A stretch of DNA of 64,000 nt from Rhineura floridana (lineage: Eukaryota; Chordata; Lepidosauria; Squamata; Rhineuridae). The DNA lies in NCBI RefSeq assembly GCF_030035675.1, contig NC_084489.1, positions 70,399,365-70,463,364 of the forward strand, written 5' to 3'. Made by a program: the position numbers and the translations under genes. Positions 23,147-33,984 of this stretch are shown here, piece after piece (position 1 is the stretch's first letter; the number at the start of each line of letters is the position of its first letter). The notes under the pieces were generated by a model. The model did no database searches. It saw only the letters and a list, made by a program, of their open reading frames with translations, and was not told the DNA's origin.

Positions 23147-23614
23147 CAGGACCAGCACCAGCAGGCGACCAAGTTGGACACTGGCTGAGGCCTCCTGGTG
23201 CCAAGATAGGCCCCATCTGCTGGGGCTGGGTGTGTAGCTCCCGCTCCACAATCCATGCTAGTATTGGATCATGGAGTGTGTGCCCTGCGACCTGAAGCTG
23301 TGGACTGTGGAGTAGCAACCACCCTTCCTGGCACCCCCCAGCCACCAACATGGGTTGGCTGCACAACTTCCTGTGGAGCTGTGGCACCATGTCAGCATGC
23401 TATGCACGCATGCTTCTCATCAGCCAAGATAGTGGGGGGGGGATCAACATGTCCCCCGCCAACTTGGGTGATGGCAGGCATCCCATGCAGCATGCTAATC
23501 CATAATGTGCCCAGGCCTATTTAAACCCGAGGTAGCACCACCACTTTCACTGCTGCCATGAAGACCCCTGAAGTCTGGTACCCAATGGCCCACTGCAGGC
23601 TGGTGCTGGTCCTG
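23147..23614. mobile_element. hAT non-autonomous element (CAGGACCAGCACC), copy 1
   Basis: The ends CAGGACCAGCACCAGC and GCTGGTGCTGGTCCTG are perfect inverted repeats. A perfect 8-bp duplication CTGAAGTT lies at 23139-23146 and 23615-23622. The interior is GC-rich and non-coding, with short self-complementary pieces. Confidence 0.92.
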
Positions 23615-24257
23615 CTGAAGTTACTTGCTTGTCTACATTAGTCTGAAAAGAAGTGTCAGTAGGTTGGAAAGGCTTAATACAGGAATAGGGAACCTGTGGC
23701 CCTGTAGATATGGCCAGTGGGGTGAGGCAGAGCTGCCCTCTCTGGCATACCTGTAGATTACCTGGATGTTGATGGAGTGGGGCAAGTGATGGCGAGGTTG
23801 GGCTCTGTGAGTGCACTGGTAGGTGCATCAGTTAGATTCCATCAGTGTACCCACAAAGCCCCAACCTTGCCGCTGCCCTGCAGCATGACAGTACGACAGT
23901 ACTGCTTAGGGAAGCTGCAGCAGTATCAAGAGGATGGCTCCATGGGCTGGGGCTCAACTGGAGTTCAACAGACACCCCCAGATTGCAATTTCACACTCTA
24001 AATCTGCAATCCCATATATTCTCACTTCGAGGTGAACACCACTGAGGTCTGTGCACTTTATTTCTGAGCAATCATGCAGGTTGTGCTGTCTGCCAATGAG
24101 AAGCCTGCAAGCAGGACCTGAGTGTAACAGCACCCCACCCTCCTGCAGTTTCCAGCAACTGTTATATACAGAACCATACTGCCTCCAACCATGGAGGCTA
24201 GTAGCCATGGATTGCCTTATCCTCCATGAATTTATCTAATCCTCTTGTGGGAGCAAA

Positions 24258-25711
24258 AATTTGTCAACAAATATGGAAAACTAAACAATGGCCCACCGAC
24301 TGGAAGTGTTCAATATACATCCCAATTCCAAAGAAAGGGGATCCCAAGGAATGTAGTAATTATTGAACTGTTGCCTTAATATCCCATGCAAGCAAAGTAA
24401 TGCTCACGATTTTACAACAAAGGCTCTTAACCAGAGCTTGGAAAAGTTACTTTTTTTGAACTCCAACTCCCATCAGCCCAATCCAGTGGCCATGCTGGCT
24501 GAGGCTGATGGGAGTTGTAGTTAAAAAAAAAGTAACATTTCCAACTCTGCTCTTACCATATATGGAACAAGAAATGCCAGACGTCCAAGCTGGATTTAGA
24601 AAAGGAAGAGACACCAGAAATTGTATCGCAAACATACGTTGAATAATGGTACAGACCAAGGAATTTCAGAAGAAAATCACCTTGTGCTTCATAGATTACA
24701 GCAAAGCCTTTGACTGTGCAGATCATGAAAAACTATGGAATGCTTTAAAAGAAATGTGGGTGCCACAGCGTCTGATCGTCCTGATGTGCAACCTATACTG
24801 TGGACAAGAGGCTATTGAAGGGACAGAATACGGTGAAAGGGTGTGAGACAGGGGTTTATTTTATCACCCTATTTGTTTAATCTATACGCAGAACATATCA
24901 TATGGAAAGTGGGATCGGACCAAGATGAAGGAGGTGTGAAAGTTGGAGGGAGAAATATCAATAATTTAAGATATGCAGATGATACCATAATACTAGCAGA
25001 AACCAGTCATGATTTGAAACGAATGCTGATGAAAGTTAAAGAGGAAAGCACAAAAGCAGGACTAAAGTAATGACAACAGAAGATTTATGTAACTTTAAAG
25101 TTGACAACTAGGACATTGAACTTGTCAAGGATTATCAATGCCTTGGCACAGTCATTAACCAAAATGGAGACAATAGTCACGAAATCAGAGGAAGGCTAGG
25201 ACTGGGGAGGACAGCTATGAGAGAACTAGAAAAGGTCCTCAAATGCAAAGCTGTATCACTGAACACCAAAGTCAGGATCATTCAGACCATGGTATTCCCG
25301 ATCTCTATGTATGGATGTGAAAGTTGGACAGTGAAAAAAGTGGATAAGAGAAAAATCAACTCATTTGAATGTGGTGTTGTAGGAGAGCTTTGTGCATACC
25401 ATGGACTGCCAAAAAGAAAAATAATTGAGTTTTAGAACAAACTAAACTAGAATTATCACTAGAAGCTAAAATGATGAAACTGAGGTTATCATACTTTGGA
25501 CACATAATGAGAAGCCATGATTCACTAGAAAATACCATAATGCTGGGAAAAACAGAACTGAGTAGAAAAAAAGGAAGGCCAAACAAGAAGTAGGACAGCC
25601 CTGAACTTACAGTATCTGAACAGGATAGCTCATGACAGATGCTCTTGGAGGTTGCTGATTCATAGGGTCACCATAAGTCATAATCGACTTGAAGGCACAT
25701 AACAACAACAC
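24258..25711 (+). mobile_element. BovB (RTE) LINE, 5'-truncated and decayed
   Basis: Encodes TLCFIDYSKAFDCADHEKLW (RT motif A), RQGFILSPYLFNLYAEHI (motif B), GGRNINNLRYADDTIILAE (motif C) and VFPISMYGCESWTVKK. The 3' end reads GGGTCACCATAAGTCATAAT, CGACTTGAAGGCACATAACA. The target duplication is CTTGTGGGAGCAAA at 24244-24257 and 25712-25725. Stops and shifts break the frame (for example TGA near 24844 and TAA near 25068), so it is inactive. A hAT miniature element sits at 24432-24549. Confidence 0.93.
24432..24549. mobile_element. hAT miniature element, family 1, copy 2 (inside BovB)
   Basis: CAGAGCTTGGAAAAGTTAC at left, GTAACATTTCCAACTCTG at right. The flanks CTCTTAAC and CTCTTACC agree at 7 of 8. 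Its place inside BovB dates it as younger than that insertion. Confidence 0.9.
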
Positions 25712-25974
25712 CTTGTGGGAGCAAATTACATAGATTAACTATGTGCTGAATGAAAAATCACTTTCTTTGTCTGTCCTGAATCTTCCACATTCAGCTTCAT
25801 TGGATGTCCATGTGTTCTAGTGTTATGAGAGAGGGAGAGAAATTTTTCTGTATCCACTTTCTTCATTCTCTGTCCCATCCATAATTTTATACCCTTCTGT
25901 CATGACATATCTTACTTGCATTTTTTCTAAACTACAGAGCCCCCAATACTGCAACCTTTCCACATAGGGGAGGC

Positions 25975-26467
25975 CAGGGCCGGCCCCAGGCATGCTGAGG
26001 CCCTTGGGCTTCAGCTTTCCCTGGGCCCTGGTGTGTATGTGTGCGGTCGTGCACACATGCTTGCATACATGCAGACCCCCCACCTACCTGTTGTCTGTCT
26101 TTTAACATTGCCATTAACCAAGATGGTGGCCACAGTTTCCCTAAGGGGATGAAGCCTCTGCTGCCATCTTGGTTGATGGCACGCACGTGCGCTATCTGCA
26201 TGCATCTCTGCCATCAACCAAGATGGCAGCAGGGGCTTCAGCACCTTAGGGAAACCTCAGCCGCCATCTTCATTAAGGGCAATGCTAAAAGGCAGGAGAC
26301 AGGTAGGTGAGGTGAGGGAATGGTGGGCAGGTGGAAGCTCCTGCCCCGCGATCCGCAGCTGTTGCTGCAGATTGTGGAAGGTGAGCAGCGGGCCCCCTCA
26401 GCAGCCCCTGGAGCTACAGGGGCCCTCGGGCCAGTGCCCTACCTGGCCCCCTTTAGAACCGGCCCTG
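25975..26467. mobile_element. hAT non-autonomous element (CAGGGCCGGC), copy 1
   Basis: Starts CAGGGCCGGCCCCAGGCATG and ends TTAGAACCGGCCCTG. Perfect 8-bp duplication GGGGAGGC at 25967-25974 and 26468-26475. The interior has four AAGATGG(C/T)-type motifs in alternating orientation, including GCCGCCATCTT at 26260-26270. Confidence 0.93.
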
Positions 26468-26510
26468 GGGGAGGCCAGGATCTATTGGTTGATCTCAAGC
26501 TGATTTGCAA

Positions 26511-26681
26511 TAAATTGGCAGGAGTTTCTGACTCTGACTTGTCTAACAGTAGCAACAATTAAAAACCTCTTCCCCTGCCCTGAACTAGGTCTCTTTATCC
26601 TTGACTGTTGGCCATCTGGCTGGGGCTACTGGGAGTTACAGTCCAGCAATACCTGAAGGGCTACAATTCCCGCCACCTTTT
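26511..26681. other. no gene seen; worn palindromic element
   Basis: CTGGCTGGGGCTACTGGGAG followed by ACAATTCCCGCCACC looks like half of a decayed hAT miniature element. Confidence 0.35.
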
Positions 26682-26764
26682 CATAGAATCATAGAATAGT
26701 AGAGTTGGAAGGGGCCTATAAGGCCATCAAGTCCAACCCCCTGCTCAATGCAGGAATCCTTGCT
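26682..26764 (-). mobile_element. CR1 3' terminal fragment
   Basis: ATAGAATCATAGAATAGTAG then GAGTTGGAAGGGGCCTATAA: reverse of the classical CR1 end with ATTCTATG repeats. Confidence 0.88.
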
Positions 26765-28361
26765 TAATGCAATAAAGGTATTAATTCAAAATGATTTTCA
26801 AAACAAAAACTGGGACGGGTCTGAGTTTTTCAGTCCTATGCTCTTTACTAGGGAGTAAGCTGCACTGAAATCAGTGCAACTTACTTCTGATTAAACATGT
26901 ATAGGATTAACCTGCTAACAACTTGATAAGATTGAAATGATGGTGTTTCTTTCCCATGACAATTGCACAACAGACTGGTTGTTTAAAATTGCTTCAAATA
27001 AAGATGTCACTTTAGAGTAAGCCTCCGTATGACTTATTTAATTCAACTATTTATTACTGTTTAATCACCACAGTTTCTGAGTGGTGTACATAAAGATTAC
27101 AAAAAGTTCAGGGAATCAATTTTCTCCACAATCTGTGTGGATGTTTGAAAGCCCCAGGGAAGTCAGAATTAAGTAGAACCAGGCTATCTGAAGAGGTGTC
27201 AATAATCTCCACTGCTATGATTTTTGGGGAAAGTTGTGAAAATTCAGCGAGTGTTTTCAGATAGTGTTTCACCCCCCATAACTTGGTAGCAGCAAAGGAC
27301 CACACACAGAGGAGAAAGCTAGTCATCCAAGTCCTTCCACAGGAGCTGTCAGAGTCAATATCCTGGCATTTCCACCATATGAATGGATTGTTAACAAAGC
27401 TAGCCCTTTACTAATTATTCCGATACATGGTGTTTAAGCTCGGGGGGGGAACTTATATGAGTTTTCATGAATATATTTCTGCCCATTAACAAAGTTGAAT
27501 GTCCCCTTGCATTCTGGACATTGGCCAGGTATCTTTAAATCTCCAGTTGGAAGTGGGAGATGTAGCAGTTTGGGCTTTTCGTGCCCATATTTCTGGGGTC
27601 CTGATTTGGTCCCACCTCTGTCTGCTGTATGGTACACCTGGAAGTATATAGCCACAAGAGTGGCTGTATACTATAGCCAGAGTGGATATTTCACATTCCG
27701 CAGTGTTAAATTGAAAATACCCCCATGTCATTCTGATGTTTCCCATAAGCTCATTTCAGAACAAAATCTTACAAAACTTATAGTTGTGAACTCAGAAACA
27801 CTTGCTTAACAACCCTCTCAATTTTCATGGTGATAAACAAAACAGTCGGAGAGAATCAAGAGTTCAAAGTCTAAAGAGAGAGAGAAAAAAAACCAGATCC
27901 CTTTTGGACTTTTTTCTCTGAGAGTTCTCATAATCTGTTGAAATTCATTAAAAAGCAGCCATGTTCACAGAGTACCTGTAAGAGTACTCTGTTCACAGAG
28001 TACCTATTACTGACCTTGCCCCATACTCTGACCTTCATCTTCTGCAGTTTGTGAAAGGTGCTGAGAGGAGACTCCTATTCCCCTGAGACAGCTCCAGTGG
28101 CCAGAGTGGTTTAACAGCCAGCAGCTCTGATTGAAGCTCTGTGAGGGGAACAGGGTATCTCCTAGCAACTCTCAGCACCCTTCACTAACTACACTTCCCA
28201 GGACTCTTTGGGAGAAGCAATGACTGCCCAAAGTGAAATAAAGGTCTGGTGTGGATGTGGCCAGGGACAGCTTGGGTTTAAATTTGGGTGCGAGGCTACA
28301 TGTGCCTGCTGTAGAATAAAAAGGTGGGGGAAACCCTGAAAAACAATGATACTGTTCACAA
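26765..28361. other. no gene seen
   Basis: 26,834-26,915 is an inverted-repeat element (CAGTCCTATGC ... TATAGGATTAACC), resembling 63175-63260. 28,020-28,230 contains short inverted pieces such as CTACACTTCCCAGGACTCTT, possibly a worn DNA element. No exon was recognised. Confidence 0.4.
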
Positions 28362-29179
28362 TGCTAGAGGCCCAGGTGACCTCAGTGGCTAGGAGTGCCT
28401 TTTACCAGCTTCGGCTGGTGAGACAGCTGCAACCGTTTCTGGACCGGGATAGCCTGACCACTGTTGTCCATACACTGGTAACCTCCAGGCTGGATTACTG
28501 TAATGCGCTCTATGTGGGGCTGCCCTTGAGGTTGTTCCAGAAGCTGCAGCTGGTGCAAAATGCAGTGGCGAGACTGCTCACCGGGGCAGGGTATCACCAA
28601 CATGTCACCCTGCTGCTGAAAGAATTGCGCTGGCTGCCCATTTGCTACCAGGCCAAGTTCAAGGTTCTAGTTTTGGTGTACAAAGCCCTATACAGCTTGG
28701 GACCAGGATACCTGAAAGACCGTCTTACCCCTTATATACCCAGTCGATCACTGCACTCTGCAGGTGAGGGCCTCCTGCAGATACCATCTTATCAGGAGGT
28801 TCGTTCTGCACAATATAGGAAACGGACCTTTAGTGTGGCAGCACCTACCCTGTGGAATTCCCTCCCTTTGAATATTAGACAGGCACCATCTCTGCTATCT
28901 TTTCGGCACCTTTTGAAGACTTTCCCCTTTCAACAAGCCTTTTAGGTTGAGACCTATCCCAGTCTGCGTCTGTGTTAGAATTGCTTAATATGTTTTTTAA
29001 TAATGTTTTTAACCCTTTTAAAACGTTTTTTTAAAACGTTTTTAACGCTGTTTTGTTTTAATGTATTTTAAGATCTGTTTTTATGATGTTTTAAAGTGTT
29101 TTTAGTGCTTTGTTTGCCGCCCTGGGCTCCTGCTGGGAGGAAGGGCGGGATACAAATTAAATAATAAATAAATAAATAA
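28362..29179 (+). mobile_element. L2 LINE 3' half of ORF2 with tail
   Basis: An open stretch of about 190 codons covers the L2 thumb and C-terminal region: SVARSAFYQLRLVRQLQPFL, LVTSRLDYCNALYVGLPLRL, KLQLVQNAVARLLTG, FKVLVLVYKALYSLGPGYLK, ending LLKTFPFQQAF at 28943. The 3' UTR is T-rich with GCCCTGGGCTCCTGCTGGGA, AGGGCGGGATACAAATTAAA and (AAATA)n. The catalytic part is missing through 5' truncation, but the frame is otherwise open, so it is fairly young. Confidence 0.93.
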
Positions 29180-29280
29180 TGTTTTCCTTTTGGAAAGGAA
29201 AGGGGGTTCCCCTCTGATCAGTGCCCACCCACCCAATCTCCTCCCCTCCCCCTCCTCCTACCCTCTCTGCCCCTCCCCCA

Positions 29281-29492
29281 GGTCAGTGTAGCACTACGAC
29301 CTGGGAGACCAGGGTTCAAATCCCCACATAGCCATGAAGCTCACTGGGTGACCTTGGGCCAGTCACTGCCTCTCAGCCTCAGAGGAAGGCAATGGTAAAC
29401 CCCCTCTGAATACCGTTTACCATGAAAACCCTATTCAAAGGGTCGCCATAAGTCGGGATCGACTTGAAGGCAGCCCATTTCCATTTTCATAC
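29281..29492 (+). mobile_element. Sauria-type SINE (tRNA head, BovB-like tail)
   Basis: The tRNA-like B box ACCAGGGTTCAAATCCCC lies in the head. The middle reads TGGGCCAGTCACTGCCTCTC and AGGAAGGCAATGGTAAACC. The tail GGGTCGCCATAAGTCGGGAT, CGACTTGAAGGCAGCCCATT matches the BovB 3' end at 16460 and 25670. The first bases of the head, including the A box, are lost. Confidence 0.9.
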
Positions 29493-29978
29493 AGAGGAGA
29501 CACAACAGAACTGAATAAAATTATGCACGACATGGAGAAATGGATAGAGAAAATATTTTCTCCCTCTCTCATAACACTTGAACTCATGGACATCCAATGC
29601 AGCTCAATGTTGGAAGTTCCAGGACAGACAAAAGAAAGGACTTCTTCACACAGTGGATGGTTAAACTATGGAATTTACTCCCACAAGAGACAGTGAGGGC
29701 CACCAACTTGGATGACTTTAAAAGATTGGACAGATTCATGGAGGATACGGCTATCAGTGGCTACTAGCCATGATGGCTGTTCTCTGCCACCATTGTCAGA
29801 TGCAGTATGCTTCTGAATATCAGTTGCTGGAATCCACAGGAGGGGAGAGTGCTCTTGCATGCAGGTGCTGCTTGTGGGCTTCCCACGGGCATCTGGTTGG
29901 CCACTGTGAGAACAGGATGTTGGACTAGATGGGCCACTGGCCTGATCCAGCAGGCTCTTTTTATGTTTATGTTCTTAC
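29493..29978 (+). mobile_element. CR1-like LINE 3' end
   Basis: TCTCATAACACTTGAACTCA and CATGGACATCCAATGCAGCT, then CTACTAGCCATGATGGCTGT and AACAGGATGTTGGACTAGAT with end GATCCAGCAGGCTCTTTTTA. Same order, reversed, as in the CR1 at 24080-26510. Confidence 0.8.
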
Positions 29979-30365
29979 ATGATTGCACAGAAATAAATCC
30001 TATTGAACTCAAAAAGTATGCAAATGATCAAAACCTCCCTTCCTTCTTCTCCCTCCTATCCCCTCCCTCTTGCCCCTCCCCTCCCCTCCCCCTCCAATGC
30101 CCTCCTTCCGCTCCCCTCTCCCTTCCCCTCCCCCTGCTCCTCCCCTATGGTCAGTTTTACCTATCCTAACCATGGTTATATAGGAGTAAATTCCATTGAA
30201 CTCAATAAGCATGCAAATGATCAGATCTTCTCTCTTCCCCCTCCTTCCTGCTCCCATCTCCTTCCTCCCCTCCCCATCCCCTGTGGTTAGTTTCATCTAT
30301 CCTAAGCATGATTGCAGGGGAGTATATCCCACTGAACTCAATAAGCATGCAAATGATCAATCCAT
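29979..30365 (+). repeat. three-unit tandem array with C/T-rich spacers
   Basis: Three units share TGAACTCAATAAGCATGCAA and ATGATCA (near 30004, 30197, 30336), and the second and third are preceded by CTATCCTAA(C/G)CATG. Spacers between them are 100-150 bp of C/T-rich sequence (CCCTCCCCTCC type). Unit spacing is about 190 then 135 bp. The family is unknown; the layout resembles monomer arrays at LINE 5' ends. Confidence 0.7.
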
Positions 30366-30902
30366 TCTCAGCAAGCTTGCATAGGAACCCATTTCTTACC
30401 TCCCAGATTAAAAAGCAGAGAAAGTCACAAATTCACCAAATTCTTCCAAGCTACACAGGAAGTGGATTGGACTGTGAAAGACCAACCCAAATGGTGTTTG
30501 CATTTTGACAAATTTGTAGGGCAGGACAATATCACAGAGAGGAGGTCAGGTCTCCTGCTCCCCTGGTGCATTCACTATAGCTGCCCAATTTCCCTGCTTT
30601 TTAAAGTTTGACAGAAATATATGTGGGCTTTAGGTACATTCTTAAACTGCAAGGTTTTTTGCCTATTAGTGAATCAATTAATGAGAACAGAAATTGCACG
30701 TGGAAATTATTAAACGGAAGAGAACATTTCAGTGAAAATCTCATGGGTAGAATGCAGGGTTTTTGATGTGCTTATCTTGCTTCCGAGTTGGCCAAGGAAT
30801 GGTGGAGAGTGTCCTTTCATTCTACAAATAATATGACCAGTGGTCTGCACTCTGTAGTCTTCCTGGGTGTCTGTACTTCAATTAAAGCCCAGGGGAAGAC
30901 AT
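30366..30902. other. unassigned, perhaps the continuation of the tandem element
   Basis: Follows the array without a visible break. No gene or motif was recognised. Confidence 0.35.
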
Positions 30903-30910
30903 CATAACAT

Positions 30911-31363
30911 CAGGGCTGGCTCCTAGCATGCGGGGCCCCTTGGGCATCAGCTTGCCCTGGCCCCCTGGTCAGTGTGTGTGTGTGTGCGTGCGCTCTCCCC
31001 CACAGCCCCCCTACCTGTCTAGTCTTTACCATTGCCCTTAATGAAGACAGTGGCTGTGGTTTCCCTAAGGGGAAATGAAGCCTCTGCCGCCATCTTTGTT
31101 GATGGCACACGTGCATGCTACGTGCGCACATCTCTGCCATCAACTAAGATGGCGGCAGCGGCTTCAGTACCTTAGGGAAGCTGCAGCTGCCATCTTCATT
31201 AAGGGCAATGCTAAAAAGCCAGCTGACAGGTAAGTGGGGGGTGTGGGGAGGTGCAGATCTTGGAAGGGGAGCAGAGGGCCTCTTAGAGGCCCCTCAGGGG
31301 CTCCTGTAGCTCTGGGGCCCTCGAGCCAGTGCCCAACCTGGCTGCCCTTTAGAACCGGCCCTG
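30911..31363. mobile_element. hAT non-autonomous element (CAGGGCCGGC), copy 2
   Basis: Starts CAGGGCTGGCTCCTAGCATG, ends TTTAGAACCGGCCCTG. Perfect 8-bp duplication CATAACAT at 30903-30910 and 31364-31371. The interior matches 25975-26467 and carries GCCGCCATCTT at 31086-31096 and AAGATGGCGGC at 31146-31156. Confidence 0.94.
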
Positions 31364-31442
31364 CATAACATAACTCCTCCCAAGGGACTTTTTCAGATCA
31401 GGAAATGTGGCAGCCAGGAAGGCTGGAGAAATATTTACTGGA

Positions 31443-31471
31443 AATAACACACACATACACACACACACACA
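31443..31471 (+). repeat. (CA)n microsatellite
   Basis: A short CA run with a TACA break. Confidence 0.8.
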
Positions 31472-31569
31472 ACCTTTGGCCATCTCACAATAAGAACAAC
31501 AGCAGCAGCAATAACAATTACAATAATGGCTACTATCTATTTTGGGTATGCTTTGTCTCCATAGTTGGA

Positions 31570-31663
31570 GACAGTATGCTTCTGAACACCAGTTGCTGGT
31601 GGCCACTGTAAGAACAGGATGCTGGACTAGATGGGCCACTGGCCTGATTCAGCAGGCTCTCAA
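31570..31663 (+). mobile_element. CR1-like 3' fragment
   Basis: AGTATGCTTCTGAACACCAG, AACAGGATGCTGGACTAGAT and GATTCAGCAGGCTCT match the CR1-like end at 29493-29978. Confidence 0.75.
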
Positions 31664-32025
31664 GAGAAGCTGAAAGCCCCCTACAACCAAAATTCCAAAG
31701 AAATCCTTAAGCGCTCTGAAAATGAGACAGAAAAATGGAACCTTCTTTCACAGGTGCAGAAAACTTTTGAGAAACTGCAAGACAGATTTTGGCACAGCAC
31801 TACATGTAATGTATTTGTGTATGTTATAGTTACCAATATGTTTTTTCCCCCTGTACACACTTTTTGGGGGTTGGAGGACTACATTCAAAGCATGCAGTCT
31901 GAAGGATAGTTGTGGTTTGATTCTGGTATGAATGAATTTGGGAAGTGCAAATTAAGCAGACTGAATGGATTTCATCACTATCTCTACTAGACAGGACAAG
32001 CTAGAGTACTCTATTGCTACAGCCG
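31664..32025. other. no gene seen
   Basis: Unique-looking; it forms the left flank of the LINE insertion. Confidence 0.35.
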
Positions 32026-32076
32026 TCTCTTTCCCTGATGGATGAGTCTCAGAGATCAGAAAGGAATGGGAATCTG
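32026..32076 (+). repeat. 51-bp target-site duplication, left copy
   Basis: Begins TCTCTTTCCCTGATGGATGA and ends ATGGGAATCTG; identical over all 51 bases to 33934-33984. Confidence 0.97.
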
Positions 32077-33933
32077 TTATTATTATTATTCAGTTTATTA
32101 ATAAGTTGTTTATAGACATAGGCTGTTACAACAAGAATACTATATACATTCATACAATATAAAATAATCATCCTAAATTGAATTTAAATTAAAATTTCAA
32201 ATAAATTGATTTTAACAACTATTCCCAGAATAAGAAGCTCTCAGTTTCTTTGCCGCTAGAGCAAAGTTAGCAATAGAAATTATCACATGTGGCTGAATAG
32301 CAGATAATAAAAAAATCAAAATCTGGGACTTATTGTCGTTATTATTCATTGGAATCAGCGGTGCTAAAAATTTTGTTCGTGGGGAAGAATATAGAGGACA
32401 ATCGAGCATGTAATGAATTAGATCTTCTGGCACTCTGCATCCTGCTATGCATAACCTTTCAGCATGTGGGATACCTAAGTATCGGCCATACAGATAATTT
32501 GAGGGCATCACCTGGAAACGTAATTCAGTATAGGCTCTTCTGAGGGGCGCACATGTTAGGACATCTAAATAGGGCGGCCATATATGATTTGGTTTGCTGT
32601 AGATAAACCATTTGGAAAAATGGGAAGTGGCGATCCTTGTGATGTCATGTTGTGCGTCACTATCGTAAATTTGGTTAGACAGAGCCTTTGGATTGAGACT
32701 GGCAAGCAGAGGAGGGGTCAAAAGATACTGGATACCCAGATCATAGAAATTTTTAGCCCAACCCCCTTTTTCTAGTTGTACCTCCCAGCAAAGTTTGGCC
32801 AGTGAGGGTGAGTTGGCCTCCAAGAATTTTTTCCATAAGCGTAAAAACGCTAGGTCAACTCTGGCCATTAGGGAGGGGGAATTAAGTTCTATTCTCATAA
32901 AAGCCGCCGGGGTGCCTTTGGGTAAGCCTAAGATTTGTTTAAAGAAGGTGTTTTGAATTGGTTCTAGGGCTGTCCGGAGGGAAGGACCCCAGATCTCACA
33001 CCCATACAAGATTTTTGGAAGAATTTTTGATATGTAAAGTTTGGACATGGGTCTCAGCAGTTGGCCACCCTTGGAATAAAAAAAATTCTTCAAAAGACCA
33101 AGGGCCTTAAGAGCTAAAAGTTTGATGTGTGCCAACTGTTGAGCCCATGACAATTTGTTGTTAATGTAGATTCCCAAATACTTAAAAGTTTGGACCTGTT
33201 CTATTATATGTCCATTTAAGCGCCAGATGGATTTGACTTTGTTATACTTTCCGCATATCATTATTTTAGTTTTTGTATAATTAACTTGAAGACATTGAGC
33301 GGCACAGTATGTCTGGAAATGTGAGAGCATTCGTTTAAAGCCTATCCTATTTTGGGAGAGTAGGAGTAAGTCATCCGCATATAGAAGGACCGGAATTTTT
33401 CTATCTTTGATTGAGGGTGGAAAAAAAGTCGGGGAGGACATTGCCGGGACAATATCATTAATAAAGAAGTTGAACAAGAAAGGGGCCAATATACAGCCCT
33501 GCTTTACTCCTCTCTTCATTGGAATTTTTTGCGATAGGCGACTGGTATGACCTAAGCGAATTCTTAAGACCGTGTCTTGATGTAAGGATTGGAGAAGCCA
33601 AAGCAATCTTTTATTAATGCCAGCCTTTTCAAGTTTACTCCAGAGTATACGACGGTTAACAGAATCAAAGGCGGCCGAGAAATCAATAAACGCTAGATAT
33701 AAAGAGCGTTGTGAGTTCATCTTTACATGCTTAATAAGGTGCTGTAGAATAAACAGTTGGTGTATTGTTGAAGCCCCTTCCCTGAACCCTGCTTGGACGT
33801 CTGATATAATAGCTTGCTCCTTGTCCCAATCAAGGAGTTTATTTAGAAGAAAACGCCCGTACAGTTTTGCCGCAACGTCCAAAAGGCTTATGGGTCTAAA
33901 GTTTGATGGTTTAGTGGGATCACCTTTTTTAAA
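32077..33933 (-). mobile_element. I/Vingi-like LINE, 5'-truncated, open from RT to C-terminus
   Basis: Minus-strand insert of 1,857 bp. From its 5' end it is open to the stop at 32212: KGDPTKPSNFRPISL, then 556 codons from MDVAAKLYGR with YLAFIDFSAAFDSVNR (motif A), GVKQGCILAPFLFNFFINDI (motif B), VLLYADDLLLLSQ (motif C), YLGIYINNKLSW and a C-terminal CIAGC...H...C zinc-knuckle-like cluster (CRVPEDLIHYMLDCPLY). The 3' end carries an AAT-repeat tail. The start of RT and the endonuclease are missing. It belongs to the same clade as the LINE at 17-21 kb but a clearly different lineage. Perfect duplications and the absence of stops make it a recent insertion. Confidence 0.93.
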
Positions 33934-33984
33934 TCTCTTTCCCTGATGGATGAGTCTCAGAGATCAGAAAGGAATGGGAATCTG
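33934..33984 (+). repeat. 51-bp target-site duplication, right copy
   Basis: Identical to 32026-32076 across 51 bases. Confidence 0.97.

Larger units (their letters stand above)
24080..26510 (-). mobile_element. CR1 LINE 3' part, host of a BovB and a hAT insertion
   Basis: Minus-strand CR1. The 3' UTR phrases at 24095-24257 (CCATGGAGGCTAGTAGCCAT reversed) resume at 25726-25966, where the minus strand encodes a YVERLQYWGLCSLEKMQ-like stretch matching the CR1 C-terminal LFSLEKRR-type motif. A BovB (24258-25711) and a hAT element (25975-26467) interrupt it. It is 5'-truncated and decayed. Confidence 0.75.

Noticed and set aside
30009-30296. Gly/Glu/Arg-rich frame on the minus strand
   Set aside because: Low-complexity translation of the C/T-rich tandem spacers.
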